A stretch of DNA of 7,193 nucleotides from Rhodospirillaceae bacterium (GTDB lineage: Bacteria > Pseudomonadota > Alphaproteobacteria > SP197). Positions 1-6,687 of the stretch are shown here, piece by piece. The stretch is taken from assembly GCA_018700655.1 (NCBI GenBank), contig JABIUG010000426.1:1-7193 (forward strand). Direction: 5' to 3'. The notes beneath the pieces were generated by a model that saw nothing but the letters and a program-made list of their open reading frames with translations, was not told the origin of the DNA and ran no database searches. Position 1 is the first letter of the stretch, and the number at the start of each line of letters is the position of its first letter. Both the position numbers and the translations under genes were made by a program.

Positions 1-1695
1 CAGGGCGAGCCGTTCTGGGGCGGGACCTATTTTCCCGCCACACCCAAATATGGCCGCCCCGGCTTCACCGATGTCCTGGTTGCGGTCGAAAACACCTTCC
101 GCAACGGCAAGGACAAGATCGAGCAGAACAGGCTTGCGATCCAGGAGGCGCTGACCCGGCTTTCGGACAAACAACCCGGCGACGCCCTGCCCGATGACCT
201 GGCAGACCGGACCGCCGAACAGCTGATGCAGGCGGTCGACATGCGTTACGGCGGGATCGGCCAGGCGCCGAAGTTTCCCCATGTGCCCGACCTCGACCTG
301 CTCTGGCGCGCCCACCGCCGGGGTCACGGCGACAGCTTCGGGCGCGCCGTGCTGACTTCCGCCGACGCCATGGCCGAGGGCGGGATCTATGATCATCTCG
401 GTGGCGGCTGGGCGCGCTATTCTGTCGACCAGATCTGGCTGGTGCCCCATTTCGAAAAGATGCTCTACGACAACAGCCAGTTGATCGAGCACTACACCAG
501 GCTGTGGCTGGGCACCGGGCGCGATCTCTACCGCCGCCGTGTCGATGAAACGATCGGCTGGCTGATCCGCGAGATGACCACGGCCGACGGCGCCTTTTGC
601 TCCAGTCTCGATGCCGATTCCGACGACGGCACGGGCCATTCGGAGGAAGGCGCCTTTTATGTCTGGAACGAAGCCGAGATCGATGAGGCCCTGGGCGAAG
701 ATTCCGAATTGTTCAAGGAACATTACGGCGTCTCAGTCGAAGGCAACTGGGAAGGCAAAACGATCCTGAACCGGCTCGCTAAAGGCGAACCCGATGCCGC
801 AACGGAGGCCCGTCTCGCCGTGCTGCGCGCCCAGTTGCTCGAGATACGCGCTCCCCGGCACCGACCCGGACTCGACGACAAGGTCCTGGCCGACTGGAAC
901 GGCCTGATGATCCGTGCGCTCGCCCGTGCCGGTGCGGCTTTCTCTAAGCCTGAGTGGGTCACCATGGCACGGCGCGCCTTCGACCATATCGTCGCGACCA
1001 TGACCGATGGCGACCGGCTGAAACACAGCGCCCGCGATGGCCGCGTGCTCGACGTCGCCATGCTCGACGACTACAGCCACATGGCCGATGCCGCACTGGC
1101 TCTCCACGAGGTCACCGGCGATGCGACGCTTATCGAAAATGCTCGCGCGTGGGTTGCAACCGCATTGGCCCACTATTGGGATGACCGGGCCGGCGGTTTT
1201 TTCTTCACCGCCGACAATGCCGAAGCGCTGATCGTGCGTACCAAGACCGCACTCGACAACGCCACGCCATCAGGCAACGGCACCATGGTCAGCGTGCTTT
1301 CCCGTCTCTGGCACCTGACCGGCGAAGACACCTATCGGGCACACGCGCAAGCCATCGGCACCACCTTCTCCCAGGATGTCCTCGCCAATCCCATGGCCCA
1401 TGCCGTTTTGATCAGTAATCTTGATTTACTCAATCGTGTCATGCAGGTTGTGATTGTGGGATCAAGAGGTGAACAAATGACCGATGCCATGCTGAGCGAA
1501 GTCTGGCAAGCCGGACGCCAGGACACCGTCGTGAGCGTGATCACCTCCGGCGAAACCCTTCCCGATGGCCATCCGGCGACCGGCAAGGGCCAGGTCGACG
1601 GCCTTGCCACCGCCTATGTCTGCGAAGGACCAGTTTGTTCGCTGCCCGTGACGGCCGCCGAACCCCTCGCTACCCTTCTGGCGCCTGGTGGATAG
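1..1695 (+). CDS. DUF255 / YyaL / SPATA20-type thioredoxin-domain protein, 5'-truncated by window edge
   Basis: The frame is open from base 1 to the TAG at 1693-1695, giving 564 residues; an internal ATG at 226 is not the start. The fragment opens with PFWGGTYFP, the end of the thioredoxin-like DUF255 domain. Family members are usually about 670-690 aa, so roughly 110-120 residues, including the expected N-terminal CxxC region, lie outside. Further family hallmarks are HFEKMLYDN (fragment residues 150-158), LDDKVLADWNGLMIRALA (from about residue 290), and a C-terminal cysteine pair C541-x4-C546 followed by LP. The rest resembles the alpha/alpha-barrel (six-hairpin glycosidase-like) part of these proteins. 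The biochemical role of the family is not settled; a redox or sugar-related activity is only suggested by fold. No signal peptide can be judged. Codon use is GC-rich except for an AT-rich patch at 1405-1485. The two quinone reductase genes follow on the same strand after 78 bp. Confidence 0.93.
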   Translation, partial: QGEPFWGGTYFPATPKYGRPGFTDVLVAVENTFRNGKDKIEQNRLAIQEALTRLSDKQPGDALPDDLADRTAEQLMQAVDMRYGGIGQAPKFPHVPDLDLLWRAHRRGHGDSFGRAVLTSADAMAEGGIYDHLGGGWARYSVDQIWLVPHFEKMLYDNSQLIEHYTRLWLGTGRDLYRRRVDETIGWLIREMTTADGAFCSSLDADSDDGTGHSEEGAFYVWNEAEIDEALGEDSELFKEHYGVSVEGNWEGKTILNRLAKGEPDAATEARLAVLRAQLLEIRAPRHRPGLDDKVLADWNGLMIRALARAGAAFSKPEWVTMARRAFDHIVATMTDGDRLKHSARDGRVLDVAMLDDYSHMADAALALHEVTGDATLIENARAWVATALAHYWDDRAGGFFFTADNAEALIVRTKTALDNATPSGNGTMVSVLSRLWHLTGEDTYRAHAQAIGTTFSQDVLANPMAHAVLISNLDLLNRVMQVVIVGSRGEQMTDAMLSEVWQAGRQDTVVSVITSGETLPDGHPATGKGQVDGLATAYVCEGPVCSLPVTAAEPLATLLAPGG

Positions 1696-1759
1696 TCGCA
1701 ACGCAATTTCAAGACTGGCGCAGCGGCCCCTGTGCGATGCAGAATCGGGCCAACAGACC

Positions 1760-1765
1760 AAGGAG
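1760..1765 (+). promoter_or_regulatory. Ribosome binding site of the first quinone oxidoreductase gene
   Basis: AAGGAG lies 8 bases before the ATG at 1774. It decides the start: the same frame is open back to an ATG at 1732, but that one has no comparable site and would add 14 residues absent from the family. The 78-bp gap 1696-1773 shows no promoter I can recognise. Confidence 0.75.
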
Positions 1766-1773
1766 ATCAGGCC

Positions 1774-2745
1774 ATGGCGACAGCAATACGCATGCATGCG
1801 GCCGGCGGGCCGGAAGTCCTCAGGGTTGAGGAGGTCGCAGTCGGCGATCCCGGTCCGGGCGAGGTCCTGATCGGCCATAGCGCGGTCGGGCTGAACTTCA
1901 TCGATACCTATCAGCGCTCCGGGCTTTATCCGATGGCGCTTCCTGCAACGCTGGGCATGGAAGCGGCCGGCGTGGTCGAAGTCCTAGGCGATGGCGTCAA
2001 TGGGATTGAGGTCGGCGATCGCGTCGCCTATCCAATGACCGGCGGGGCCTATTGCACGGAGCGCACGATTCCGGCCGACAAGGTCGTGAAGGTGCCCGAT
2101 TCGGTCGACGACAACACGGCAGCCGCGATGATGCTGAAAGGCATGACCGCGGAATATCTGCTCCACCGCACCTTCCCGGTCGAGGCCGGTCAGACGATCC
2201 TGTTCCATGCTGCCGCAGGCGGGGTCGGGCTGATCGCATGCCAGTGGGCCAAGGCGATGGGGGTCACGGTGATCGGCACGGTCTCGACCGACGCCAAGGC
2301 GGAACTCGCCAGGGCACATGGCTGCGACCACCCGATCGTCACGTCACGCGAGGATATCGCCGCAAGGGTCAAGGAGATCACCGAGGGCAAAGGCGTGCCC
2401 GTGGTCTACGATTCGATCGGCGCCGATACCTTTGAAGCCTCGCTGGCCTCGCTCAGCCCCCGCGGCATGATGGTCTCGTTCGGTCAATCCTCGGGCCCGG
2501 TCACGAGCTTCAACCCCGCGGTCCTGGCTGCGGGCGGTTCGCTCTACTACACACGTCCCGGCCTCGCCAACTACATCGCAACACGCGAGGATCTCGAGCT
2601 CTCGGGCAAGCGCCTGTTTGACGTCGTGGGCTCAGGCAAGGTCTCGATCAAGGTCAACCAGACCTATGCGCTGACCGAAACCGGACAGGCCCACCGCGAT
2701 CTCGAAGGACGCAAGACGACGGGCTCGACGGTGCTGCTGCCATGA
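1774..2745 (+). CDS. qor: Zeta-crystallin-type NADPH:quinone oxidoreductase, first of tandem pair
   Basis: 323 aa, the usual length for the soluble QOR branch of the medium-chain dehydrogenase/reductase superfamily, which reduces quinones with NADPH in the cytoplasm. The N-terminal GroES-like domain has GLNFIDTYQRSGLY; N41, Y46 and Y52 fall at the same numbers as the cofactor/active-site residues of E. coli QOR. The Rossmann domain has the AAGGVG loop at residues 147-152 and K175 after VST, where this family contacts the NADPH 2'-phosphate. GVPVVYDSIG and RGMMVSFGQSSG complete the profile. I see no zinc-ligand pattern, as expected for QOR rather than alcohol dehydrogenases. The ATG at 1774 is chosen for its AAGGAG site. 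The stop overlaps the next start (ATGA, 2742-2745), so translational coupling is likely. The physiological substrate cannot be told from sequence; an enone or quinone reductase role is likely. Confidence 0.93.
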   Translation: MATAIRMHAAGGPEVLRVEEVAVGDPGPGEVLIGHSAVGLNFIDTYQRSGLYPMALPATLGMEAAGVVEVLGDGVNGIEVGDRVAYPMTGGAYCTERTIPADKVVKVPDSVDDNTAAAMMLKGMTAEYLLHRTFPVEAGQTILFHAAAGGVGLIACQWAKAMGVTVIGTVSTDAKAELARAHGCDHPIVTSREDIAARVKEITEGKGVPVVYDSIGADTFEASLASLSPRGMMVSFGQSSGPVTSFNPAVLAAGGSLYYTRPGLANYIATREDLELSGKRLFDVVGSGKVSIKVNQTYALTETGQAHRDLEGRKTTGSTVLLP

Positions 2746-3719
2746 CCAGGGTCAAGGCGATCCGCTTCCACGAACATGGTGGCTCCGACGTCCTCAAGCT
2801 CGAAGACATCACCCTTCCCGATCCCGGGCCGGGCGAGGCGCGCGTGCGCAATACCGCGATCGGGCTCAATTTCTATGACGTCTACGAACGCAAGGGCCTC
2901 TATTCGATCGAACTTCCGGCAACGCCCGGCACCGAATCGGCCGGTGTGATCGAGGCACTGGGAGAGGGTGTCATGGATCTGGAAGTCGGCGACCGGGTCG
3001 CGGCCCTCACGGGCCCGGGCAACTATGCCGAAGCGATCAATGTCGATGCCGGCCAGCTCGTGCGCCTGCCGCCCGGCATCGACGACCGGACCGCAGCGGC
3101 CTGCATGACCAAGGCGATGACGGTCGAGTATCTGCTGGAGCGTTGCTTTCAGATCCGGCGCGGCCAGACGATCCTGTTTCACGCTGCCGCCGGTGGCGTC
3201 GGGCTGATCGCCTGCCAATGGGCAACAACCCTGGGCGCACGGGTCATTGGCACGGTTTCGACCCAGGCCAAGGCAGACCTTGCACGCCAGAACGGCTGCG
3301 ATGTGCCGGTGATCATGGCCCAGGAGGATCTGGTCGAACGGGTCCGGCAGGAAACCGGCGGCAAGGGTGTGCCAGTGGTTTACGACTCGATCGGCAAGGA
3401 CAGCTTCGACGCCAGCCTGGATTGTCTGGCCCGGCGCGGCACGATGGTGTCATTCGGCCAGTCTTCGGGCGAGCCCGAACCGTTCCGACCCTTGTTGCTG
3501 GCACAGAAGGGATCGATCTACATCACCCGGCCCGGCATGTGGGATTATGCCGCCACCCGCGGCGAACTGCTGGCAAGCGCCGAACGGGTCTTTTCGATGA
3601 TCGCCTCGGGCAAGGTGAAGATCACCATCGGCCAGACCTTCGGACTGGACGAGACTGCTGCGGCCCATGATGCCCTGGAAAACCGCCAGACCGTGGGTTC
3701 AACCGTCATCCTGCCCTGA
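2742..3719 (+). CDS. qor: Zeta-crystallin-type NADPH:quinone oxidoreductase, second of tandem pair
   Basis: 325 aa, same family as the preceding gene and alignable to it without internal gaps; I count about 182 identities in 320 positions (57%). It has GLNFYDVYERKGLY (N43, Y48, Y54 equivalent to N41/Y46/Y52 of the first copy), the same AAGGVG nucleotide loop, GKGVPVVYDSIG and MVSFGQSSG. The longest shared run is 21 residues around the NADPH loop. The copies differ most in the N-terminal catalytic domain, around residues 88-115, and in the region after the SFGQSSG motif, so they probably differ in substrate preference or dimer contacts (inference). The start codon overlaps the stop of the first copy and has no clear ribosome binding site, which points to coupled translation. 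A 36-base hairpin begins 22 bases after the stop. No zinc ligands are seen. Confidence 0.93.
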   Translation: MTRVKAIRFHEHGGSDVLKLEDITLPDPGPGEARVRNTAIGLNFYDVYERKGLYSIELPATPGTESAGVIEALGEGVMDLEVGDRVAALTGPGNYAEAINVDAGQLVRLPPGIDDRTAAACMTKAMTVEYLLERCFQIRRGQTILFHAAAGGVGLIACQWATTLGARVIGTVSTQAKADLARQNGCDVPVIMAQEDLVERVRQETGGKGVPVVYDSIGKDSFDASLDCLARRGTMVSFGQSSGEPEPFRPLLLAQKGSIYITRPGMWDYAATRGELLASAERVFSMIASGKVKITIGQTFGLDETAAAHDALENRQTVGSTVILP

Positions 3720-3740
3720 ACCGGGCCCTACCTATAAGGG

Positions 3741-3776
3741 ACAACGGCGCACCCCGGATGCGGGGTACAGCGTTGT
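3741..3776 (+). terminator. Long interrupted hairpin after the qor pair, possible terminator or processing element
   Basis: Inner stem ACCCCG / CGGGGT (3751-3756 with 3761-3766) closes a GATG tetraloop. Outer stem ACAACG / CGTTGT (3741-3746 with 3771-3776) is separated from it by a 4x4 internal loop. It starts 22 bases after the qor stop. There is no T-run after it (GGGAGGAG follows), so a classical intrinsic terminator is not supported; a 3'-end-stabilising hairpin or Rho-dependent end is equally possible. Confidence 0.4.
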
Positions 3777-3978
3777 GGGAGGAGACCTGCGATACGGGGC
3801 TATCTTGTTGACTTACGCAGACTGATTTCTCGCCCCCTCCAAGGATAGTTGCGCGCACGACCCCTGATCAGAATTTGTTTCGATAACACGAAGATGACAC
3901 CGGCGCCTCGAGTCTGCCGCGCATCACGACAGGTCACTCTCACGTGGTATCACGGATGCTGATCCGACAAGACGCCCA

Positions 3979-4001
3979 GCTTCTCAATGTTTTTGAGAAG
4001 C
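3979..4001. repeat. Perfect 9-bp inverted repeat, candidate bidirectional terminator
   Basis: GCTTCTCAA and TTGAGAAGC form an uninterrupted 9-bp stem around a 5-base TGTTT loop. It sits between the convergent qor and dnaQ units, 82 bases past the dnaQ stop, where a shared terminator is expected. Neither strand has a T-tract right after the stem, so the terminator reading is an inference from position. Confidence 0.45.
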
Positions 4002-4054
4002 ACTCCTCAGATCGCAATTTCGTTTTCAGAACAACAGGTTACTCACGCCAAGAG

Positions 4055-4074
4055 ACTGACCGCAAGCGTTCAGT
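4055..4074 (-). terminator. Small imperfect hairpin just after dnaQ
   Basis: On the minus strand ACTGA / TCAGT arms plus a CG-rich inner stem with one mismatch form a 20-base hairpin starting 9 bases past the dnaQ stop. It is followed on that strand by CTCTTGG, not a real T-tract. It could help end or protect the dnaQ message, but the stem is short and may be chance. Confidence 0.25.
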
Positions 4075-4083
4075 GAACCCGTC

Positions 4084-4773
4084 TCAGTGCGACGAACGCC
4101 GCCAGATCGCATCTTCGAGCTGATCGAGGAAGGCCTCATGGGAGGCAATCTCCTCTTCGGTGGCATCGTGGGGCCGTGCTTCGCGCTCCTGGCGAGGCGC
4201 CCTGGAGCCATCGGCCTGGAGATCGCTGCCCTCGAACGTCGGAGCAAGTGCGAGGTCGGCCTGACGTCCCCCGCGCAGCTCCAGATAGACCTGGGCCAGA
4301 AGTTCGGCATCGAGCAGGGCGCCGTGATGGGTTCTGGCCGATGAGTCCACGCCCAGCCGCTTCATCAGGGCATCCAGGCTGTTGGCCTGACCCGGGTAGA
4401 TGCTGCGTGCCAAGATCAGCGAATCGATCACACGCTCACCGCTGATCGGATCGAGCGCTTCCTTGCGAAGCTCGTTGTTGAGGAACTTCAGATCGAACTC
4501 GGCGTTGTGAATGACGATCGTGCTATTACCCAGAAACGCCATGAAATCTTCGGCCTTGTCGCGAAAAAACGGCTGATTCGAGAGAAACCCGTCAGACAAC
4601 CCATGGACATTGAAGGCCTCGCGCTCGTTCTCACGCTGAGGATTGAGATAGGTCTGCCAGGACCCACCGGTCGGGACATGGTTGATCAGCTCGACACAGC
4701 CGATTTCCACAACGCGGTGGCCGGCCAGAACGTCAAGGCCTGTGGTTTCGGTATCGAGAACGACTTCGCGCAT
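4084..4773 (-). CDS. dnaQ: DNA polymerase III epsilon subunit (3'-5' proofreading exonuclease)
   Basis: 229 aa DEDDh exonuclease that removes misincorporated bases as part of the polymerase III core, bound to the alpha subunit. All five catalytic residues are visible: D7 and E9 in DTETTG (ExoI), D94 in HNAEFD (ExoII), H150 and D155 in HHGALLDAELLA (ExoIII), with spacing like E. coli epsilon (D12, E14, D103, H162, D167). The exonuclease domain ends near residue 175. A charged, low-complexity linker (about 180-205) leads to a final helix-like segment ending in AIW, in the place where epsilon binds alpha. The ATG at 4773 is chosen because MREVVLDTETTG is the usual N-terminus; no strong ribosome binding site precedes it. 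coaE ends 81 bp upstream on the same strand, and that gap (4774-4854) shows no clear promoter, so co-transcription with coaE is likely. Confidence 0.96.
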   Translation of the reverse strand: MREVVLDTETTGLDVLAGHRVVEIGCVELINHVPTGGSWQTYLNPQRENEREAFNVHGLSDGFLSNQPFFRDKAEDFMAFLGNSTIVIHNAEFDLKFLNNELRKEALDPISGERVIDSLILARSIYPGQANSLDALMKRLGVDSSARTHHGALLDAELLAQVYLELRGGRQADLALAPTFEGSDLQADGSRAPRQEREARPHDATEEEIASHEAFLDQLEDAIWRRSSH

Positions 4774-4854
4774 GATCGTGCCGGGGTTGGAACAGTGACC
4801 CTACAACGTCCGTCTGCCGATCGCGACCGCAAGAACATGACACTTATCCATGGT

Positions 4855-5481
4855 TCAGCGCGGCGGCCAGATCGATCCACCGAGCCCGTCAAGTTCGCGG
4901 GCCAGGGCCCGAACCCGGCGCCAAGTCAAACCCTTGGAAAGACCCGTTGGAATGACATGATCGGCCCGATGGCGTTTTTCGGCATCGGCCATCTGTCGCG
5001 CACGAATGCTGGCGAGTTTCTCGGGTGTCATGCCCGGCCGGCGCAGGACACGGCAGGCCTGAACAAACGACGGAGCTGACACAACACAACTTGCATCGAC
5101 CCCGCGTTCACCGCCGGTCTCGAACAGCAGCGGAACATCCATCACGACCAGACCGACGCGCCGCCGGCAGGACCAGCGCAGAAACCGATCGCGATCGGCT
5201 CCGACCAGCGGATGAACCACGCGCTCCAGCGCCAGCAGAGCGGCACGATCGGCAAGCACCGCCTTGCCCAATGCGGCACGATCAACCCGCGCGCTGTGCC
5301 CTTCTCCAACTACGGCCTGGGGCACCAGGCCCCTGATCACCGGAACAGCCGCGCCGCCCGGACCATAAAGCCGGTGGACCGCGGCATCGGCGTCATGCAC
5401 CAGAGCACCGCAGCGCACGAACATCGCCGCCACGGTCGATTTGCCCATCCCGATAGAGCCTGTCAGACCAAGCACAAACAT
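4855..5481 (-). CDS. coaE: Dephospho-CoA kinase
   Basis: 208 aa, normal length for CoaE, which phosphorylates the 3'-hydroxyl of dephospho-CoA with ATP in the final step of coenzyme A synthesis. The protein opens with the P-loop GLTGSIGMGKST (residues 5-16). HDADAAVHRLY follows, with acidic residues D30 and D32 at the family's catalytic position. Then come MDVPLLFETGGE, the lid-type segment RRPGMTPEKLASIRARQM, and DAEKRHRADHVIPT near the end. The ATG at 5481 places the P-loop at the usual distance from the N-terminus, although no good ribosome binding site is seen upstream. dnaQ follows after 81 bp. Upstream, where aroE is normally found on the same strand, a divergent hydrolase gene intervenes, so the coaE-dnaQ promoter probably lies in 5482-5592. 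Confidence 0.95.
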   Translation of the reverse strand: MFVLGLTGSIGMGKSTVAAMFVRCGALVHDADAAVHRLYGPGGAAVPVIRGLVPQAVVGEGHSARVDRAALGKAVLADRAALLALERVVHPLVGADRDRFLRWSCRRRVGLVVMDVPLLFETGGERGVDASCVVSAPSFVQACRVLRRPGMTPEKLASIRARQMADAEKRHRADHVIPTGLSKGLTWRRVRALARELDGLGGSIWPPR

Positions 5482-5592
5482 CGGGATTGTTTACGGCATC
5501 ACGCCATGCCACGCCACGCCGGATCGGGATTTACGTTAAGCTGGTGCACCACACTGCGATCACCACCACACCGGTTTTCCAGAGCATTCACC
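5482..5592. promoter_or_regulatory. Divergent intergenic region between coaE and serine hydrolase
   Basis: These 111 bp separate two divergent start codons, so they should hold promoters for both coaE-dnaQ and the hydrolase unless coaE is reached from elsewhere. I could not identify convincing -35/-10 pairs on either strand. Visible elements are a palindrome GGTGCACC (5543-5550), a direct repeat CACCACAC at 5547-5554 and 5564-5571 (17 bp apart), and a short tandem repeat at 5502-5521. The promoter call rests on gene layout alone. Confidence 0.4.
5502..5521. repeat. Four imperfect copies of a 5-bp unit (CGCCA)
   Basis: CGCCA, TGCCA, CGCCA, CGCCG lie head to tail, 21-40 bp upstream of the coaE start. 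This is a small tandem array that could vary in copy number and change spacing upstream of coaE, but it is short enough to be chance. Confidence 0.45.
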
Positions 5593-6687
5593 ATGGCCAA
5601 GAACAAAACACACCAACCTGCTGCCCCGGACGAACTGGGCGACGGCTGGCAGACATCAGCACCGGGAGAACTGGGGCTTGATCCCATGGCGCTGGCCGGC
5701 ATCGTTCCGCATTTTTCGCAATGGCATGCCGCCAACGTTCACGCCGTCCTGATTGCGCGCCACGGCAGCCTGGCGTTCGAGCGATATTTTGAAGGGGAAG
5801 ACGAGGCATGGGGGCGACCGCTGGGGCGTGTCGCTTATGATGCGGGCAAATTGCATGATCTTCGTTCGGTCACCAAGAGCGTCGTCTCCCTGCTCTTTGG
5901 CATCGCGGCCAGGAATGCCGGTTTCGATGAGCTCGACACGCCGGTTCTTTCCTTCTTCCCCGAACACTCCGACCTCACGATCGGCAACAAAAAACACATC
6001 ACCGTGCGTCATCTGCTGGAAATGTCGACCGGCCTGGCATGGAACGAGGAGGTCCCCTACAGCGATCCGGCCAACAGCGAAATCCTGATGACCAACGCGG
6101 ACGATCGCTGCCGTTATGTTCTCGATCAGGAGCTGGTGCGCCCGCCGGGCCGGGCCTGGCAATACAGCGGCGGCACAACCACGCTGCTGGCAGAGATTAT
6201 CCACCGCCTGGCCGGCAAACAGGTCGATGCCCTGGCCCGCGAGAGCCTGTTCGATGCGCTGGGCATGCACGAAACCGATTGGCTGGCTTACGACGATGGT
6301 GTCCCGATTGCCGCTTCGGGCCTGCGCCTGCGTCCGCGTGATCTGCTGAAAATCGGACAACTCGTGCTCGATGGCGGCAAACGCGGTGACGAACAGATCG
6401 TCGCGCAAGCCTGGATCGAGCAGGCGACGTCACCACAGATCAACGGCCAGGGCCTCTTTTTCTATGGCCATCACTGGTGGCTGGGACGCTCGTTTGTTGC
6501 AGGCGAGGAAATCACATGGATCAGCGGTGTCGGCTGGGGTGGTCAACGGCTTTTCATCGTACCGTCACAGGAGCTGGTCGTGCTCGTGATGGCCGGGCTT
6601 TACGACAACCCGATACTGCAACCGGTTCCCGGCGAAATCGTGCTGCGCCGTTATGCGCTGTCAGCCGCCATGGCCGGTGAACGCTGA
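5593..6687 (+). CDS. Serine hydrolase of the beta-lactamase / penicillin-binding fold (class C / NylB-esterase-like)
   Basis: 364 aa. The catalytic S-x-x-K motif is SVTK (S92, K95) in the typical context LRSVTKSVVSLLFG. The second motif is Y191-S-G in WQYSGGTTTLL, and the third, replacing KTG, is GVGWGGQ (residues 312-318), as in esterase and 6-aminohexanoate-dimer-hydrolase-like relatives. These enzymes act by acyl-enzyme chemistry on esters, amides or peptides; true beta-lactamase activity need not be present and the substrate is unknown. No signal peptide or membrane segment is seen at the N-terminus (MAKNKTHQ...), so it is probably cytoplasmic. The frame is open back to 5212 but that part runs antisense to coaE. 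The ATG at 5593 fits the usual GDGW...LGLD start of the fold, though its ribosome binding site is weak. It diverges from coaE and ends 4 bp from the convergent aroE stop, splitting the usual aroE-coaE pair. Confidence 0.9.
   Translation: MAKNKTHQPAAPDELGDGWQTSAPGELGLDPMALAGIVPHFSQWHAANVHAVLIARHGSLAFERYFEGEDEAWGRPLGRVAYDAGKLHDLRSVTKSVVSLLFGIAARNAGFDELDTPVLSFFPEHSDLTIGNKKHITVRHLLEMSTGLAWNEEVPYSDPANSEILMTNADDRCRYVLDQELVRPPGRAWQYSGGTTTLLAEIIHRLAGKQVDALARESLFDALGMHETDWLAYDDGVPIAASGLRLRPRDLLKIGQLVLDGGKRGDEQIVAQAWIEQATSPQINGQGLFFYGHHWWLGRSFVAGEEITWISGVGWGGQRLFIVPSQELVVLVMAGLYDNPILQPVPGEIVLRRYALSAAMAGER

Larger units (their letters stand above)
3720..4083. other. 364-bp non-coding gap between converging qor pair and dnaQ
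   Basis: This is the only long stretch without a convincing gene in a window where other gaps are 4-111 bp. It lies between the 3' ends of two converging units, so it must hold their transcription ends. I see three inverted repeats (3741-3776, 3979-4001, 4055-4074), an 8-base palindrome CTGATCAG at 3864-3871, and a TTGACT at 3808-3813 without a credible -10 at 16-18 bases. It is less GC-rich than the flanking genes, especially 3861-4050. No tRNA, known RNA motif or transposase remnant was recognised. A structured small RNA at 3720-3840 is possible but unsupported. Confidence 0.6.

Noticed and set aside
3758..3811. 17-codon frame starting in the hairpin loop after qor
   Set aside because: Very short, starts inside a stem-loop and lacks a ribosome binding site; no basis to call a leader peptide as nothing lies downstream on that strand.
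3808..3836. TTGACT as a -35 promoter element
   Set aside because: The sequence 16-18 bases downstream is C-rich (TCGCCCC) and cannot be a -10 box, and no plus-strand gene follows.
3720..4083. tRNA, CRISPR array or insertion-sequence remnant in the gap
   Set aside because: No cloverleaf arms, no regularly spaced direct repeats and no transposase fragment or terminal inverted repeats could be found.
3956..4123. Small plus-strand frame of 55 aa in the qor-dnaQ gap
   Set aside because: No ribosome binding site, it overlaps the dnaQ 3' end antisense, and it contains the 3979-4001 inverted repeat; no family resemblance was seen. The frame is open back to 3887, which makes it only mildly curious.
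4507..5079. 190-codon plus-strand open frame across dnaQ and coaE
   Set aside because: It is antisense to two genes with complete catalytic motifs and spans the gap between them; high GC explains long chance frames here.
5212..5592. Upstream 127-codon extension of the serine hydrolase frame
   Set aside because: It runs antisense through the well-supported coaE gene, is Arg/His/Pro-rich like a shadow frame, and has no family resemblance; the fold starts normally from the ATG at 5593.
5656..6408. 250-codon minus-strand open frame inside the hydrolase gene
   Set aside because: It is fully antisense to the motif-bearing hydrolase, with no recognisable domain; a GC-bias shadow.
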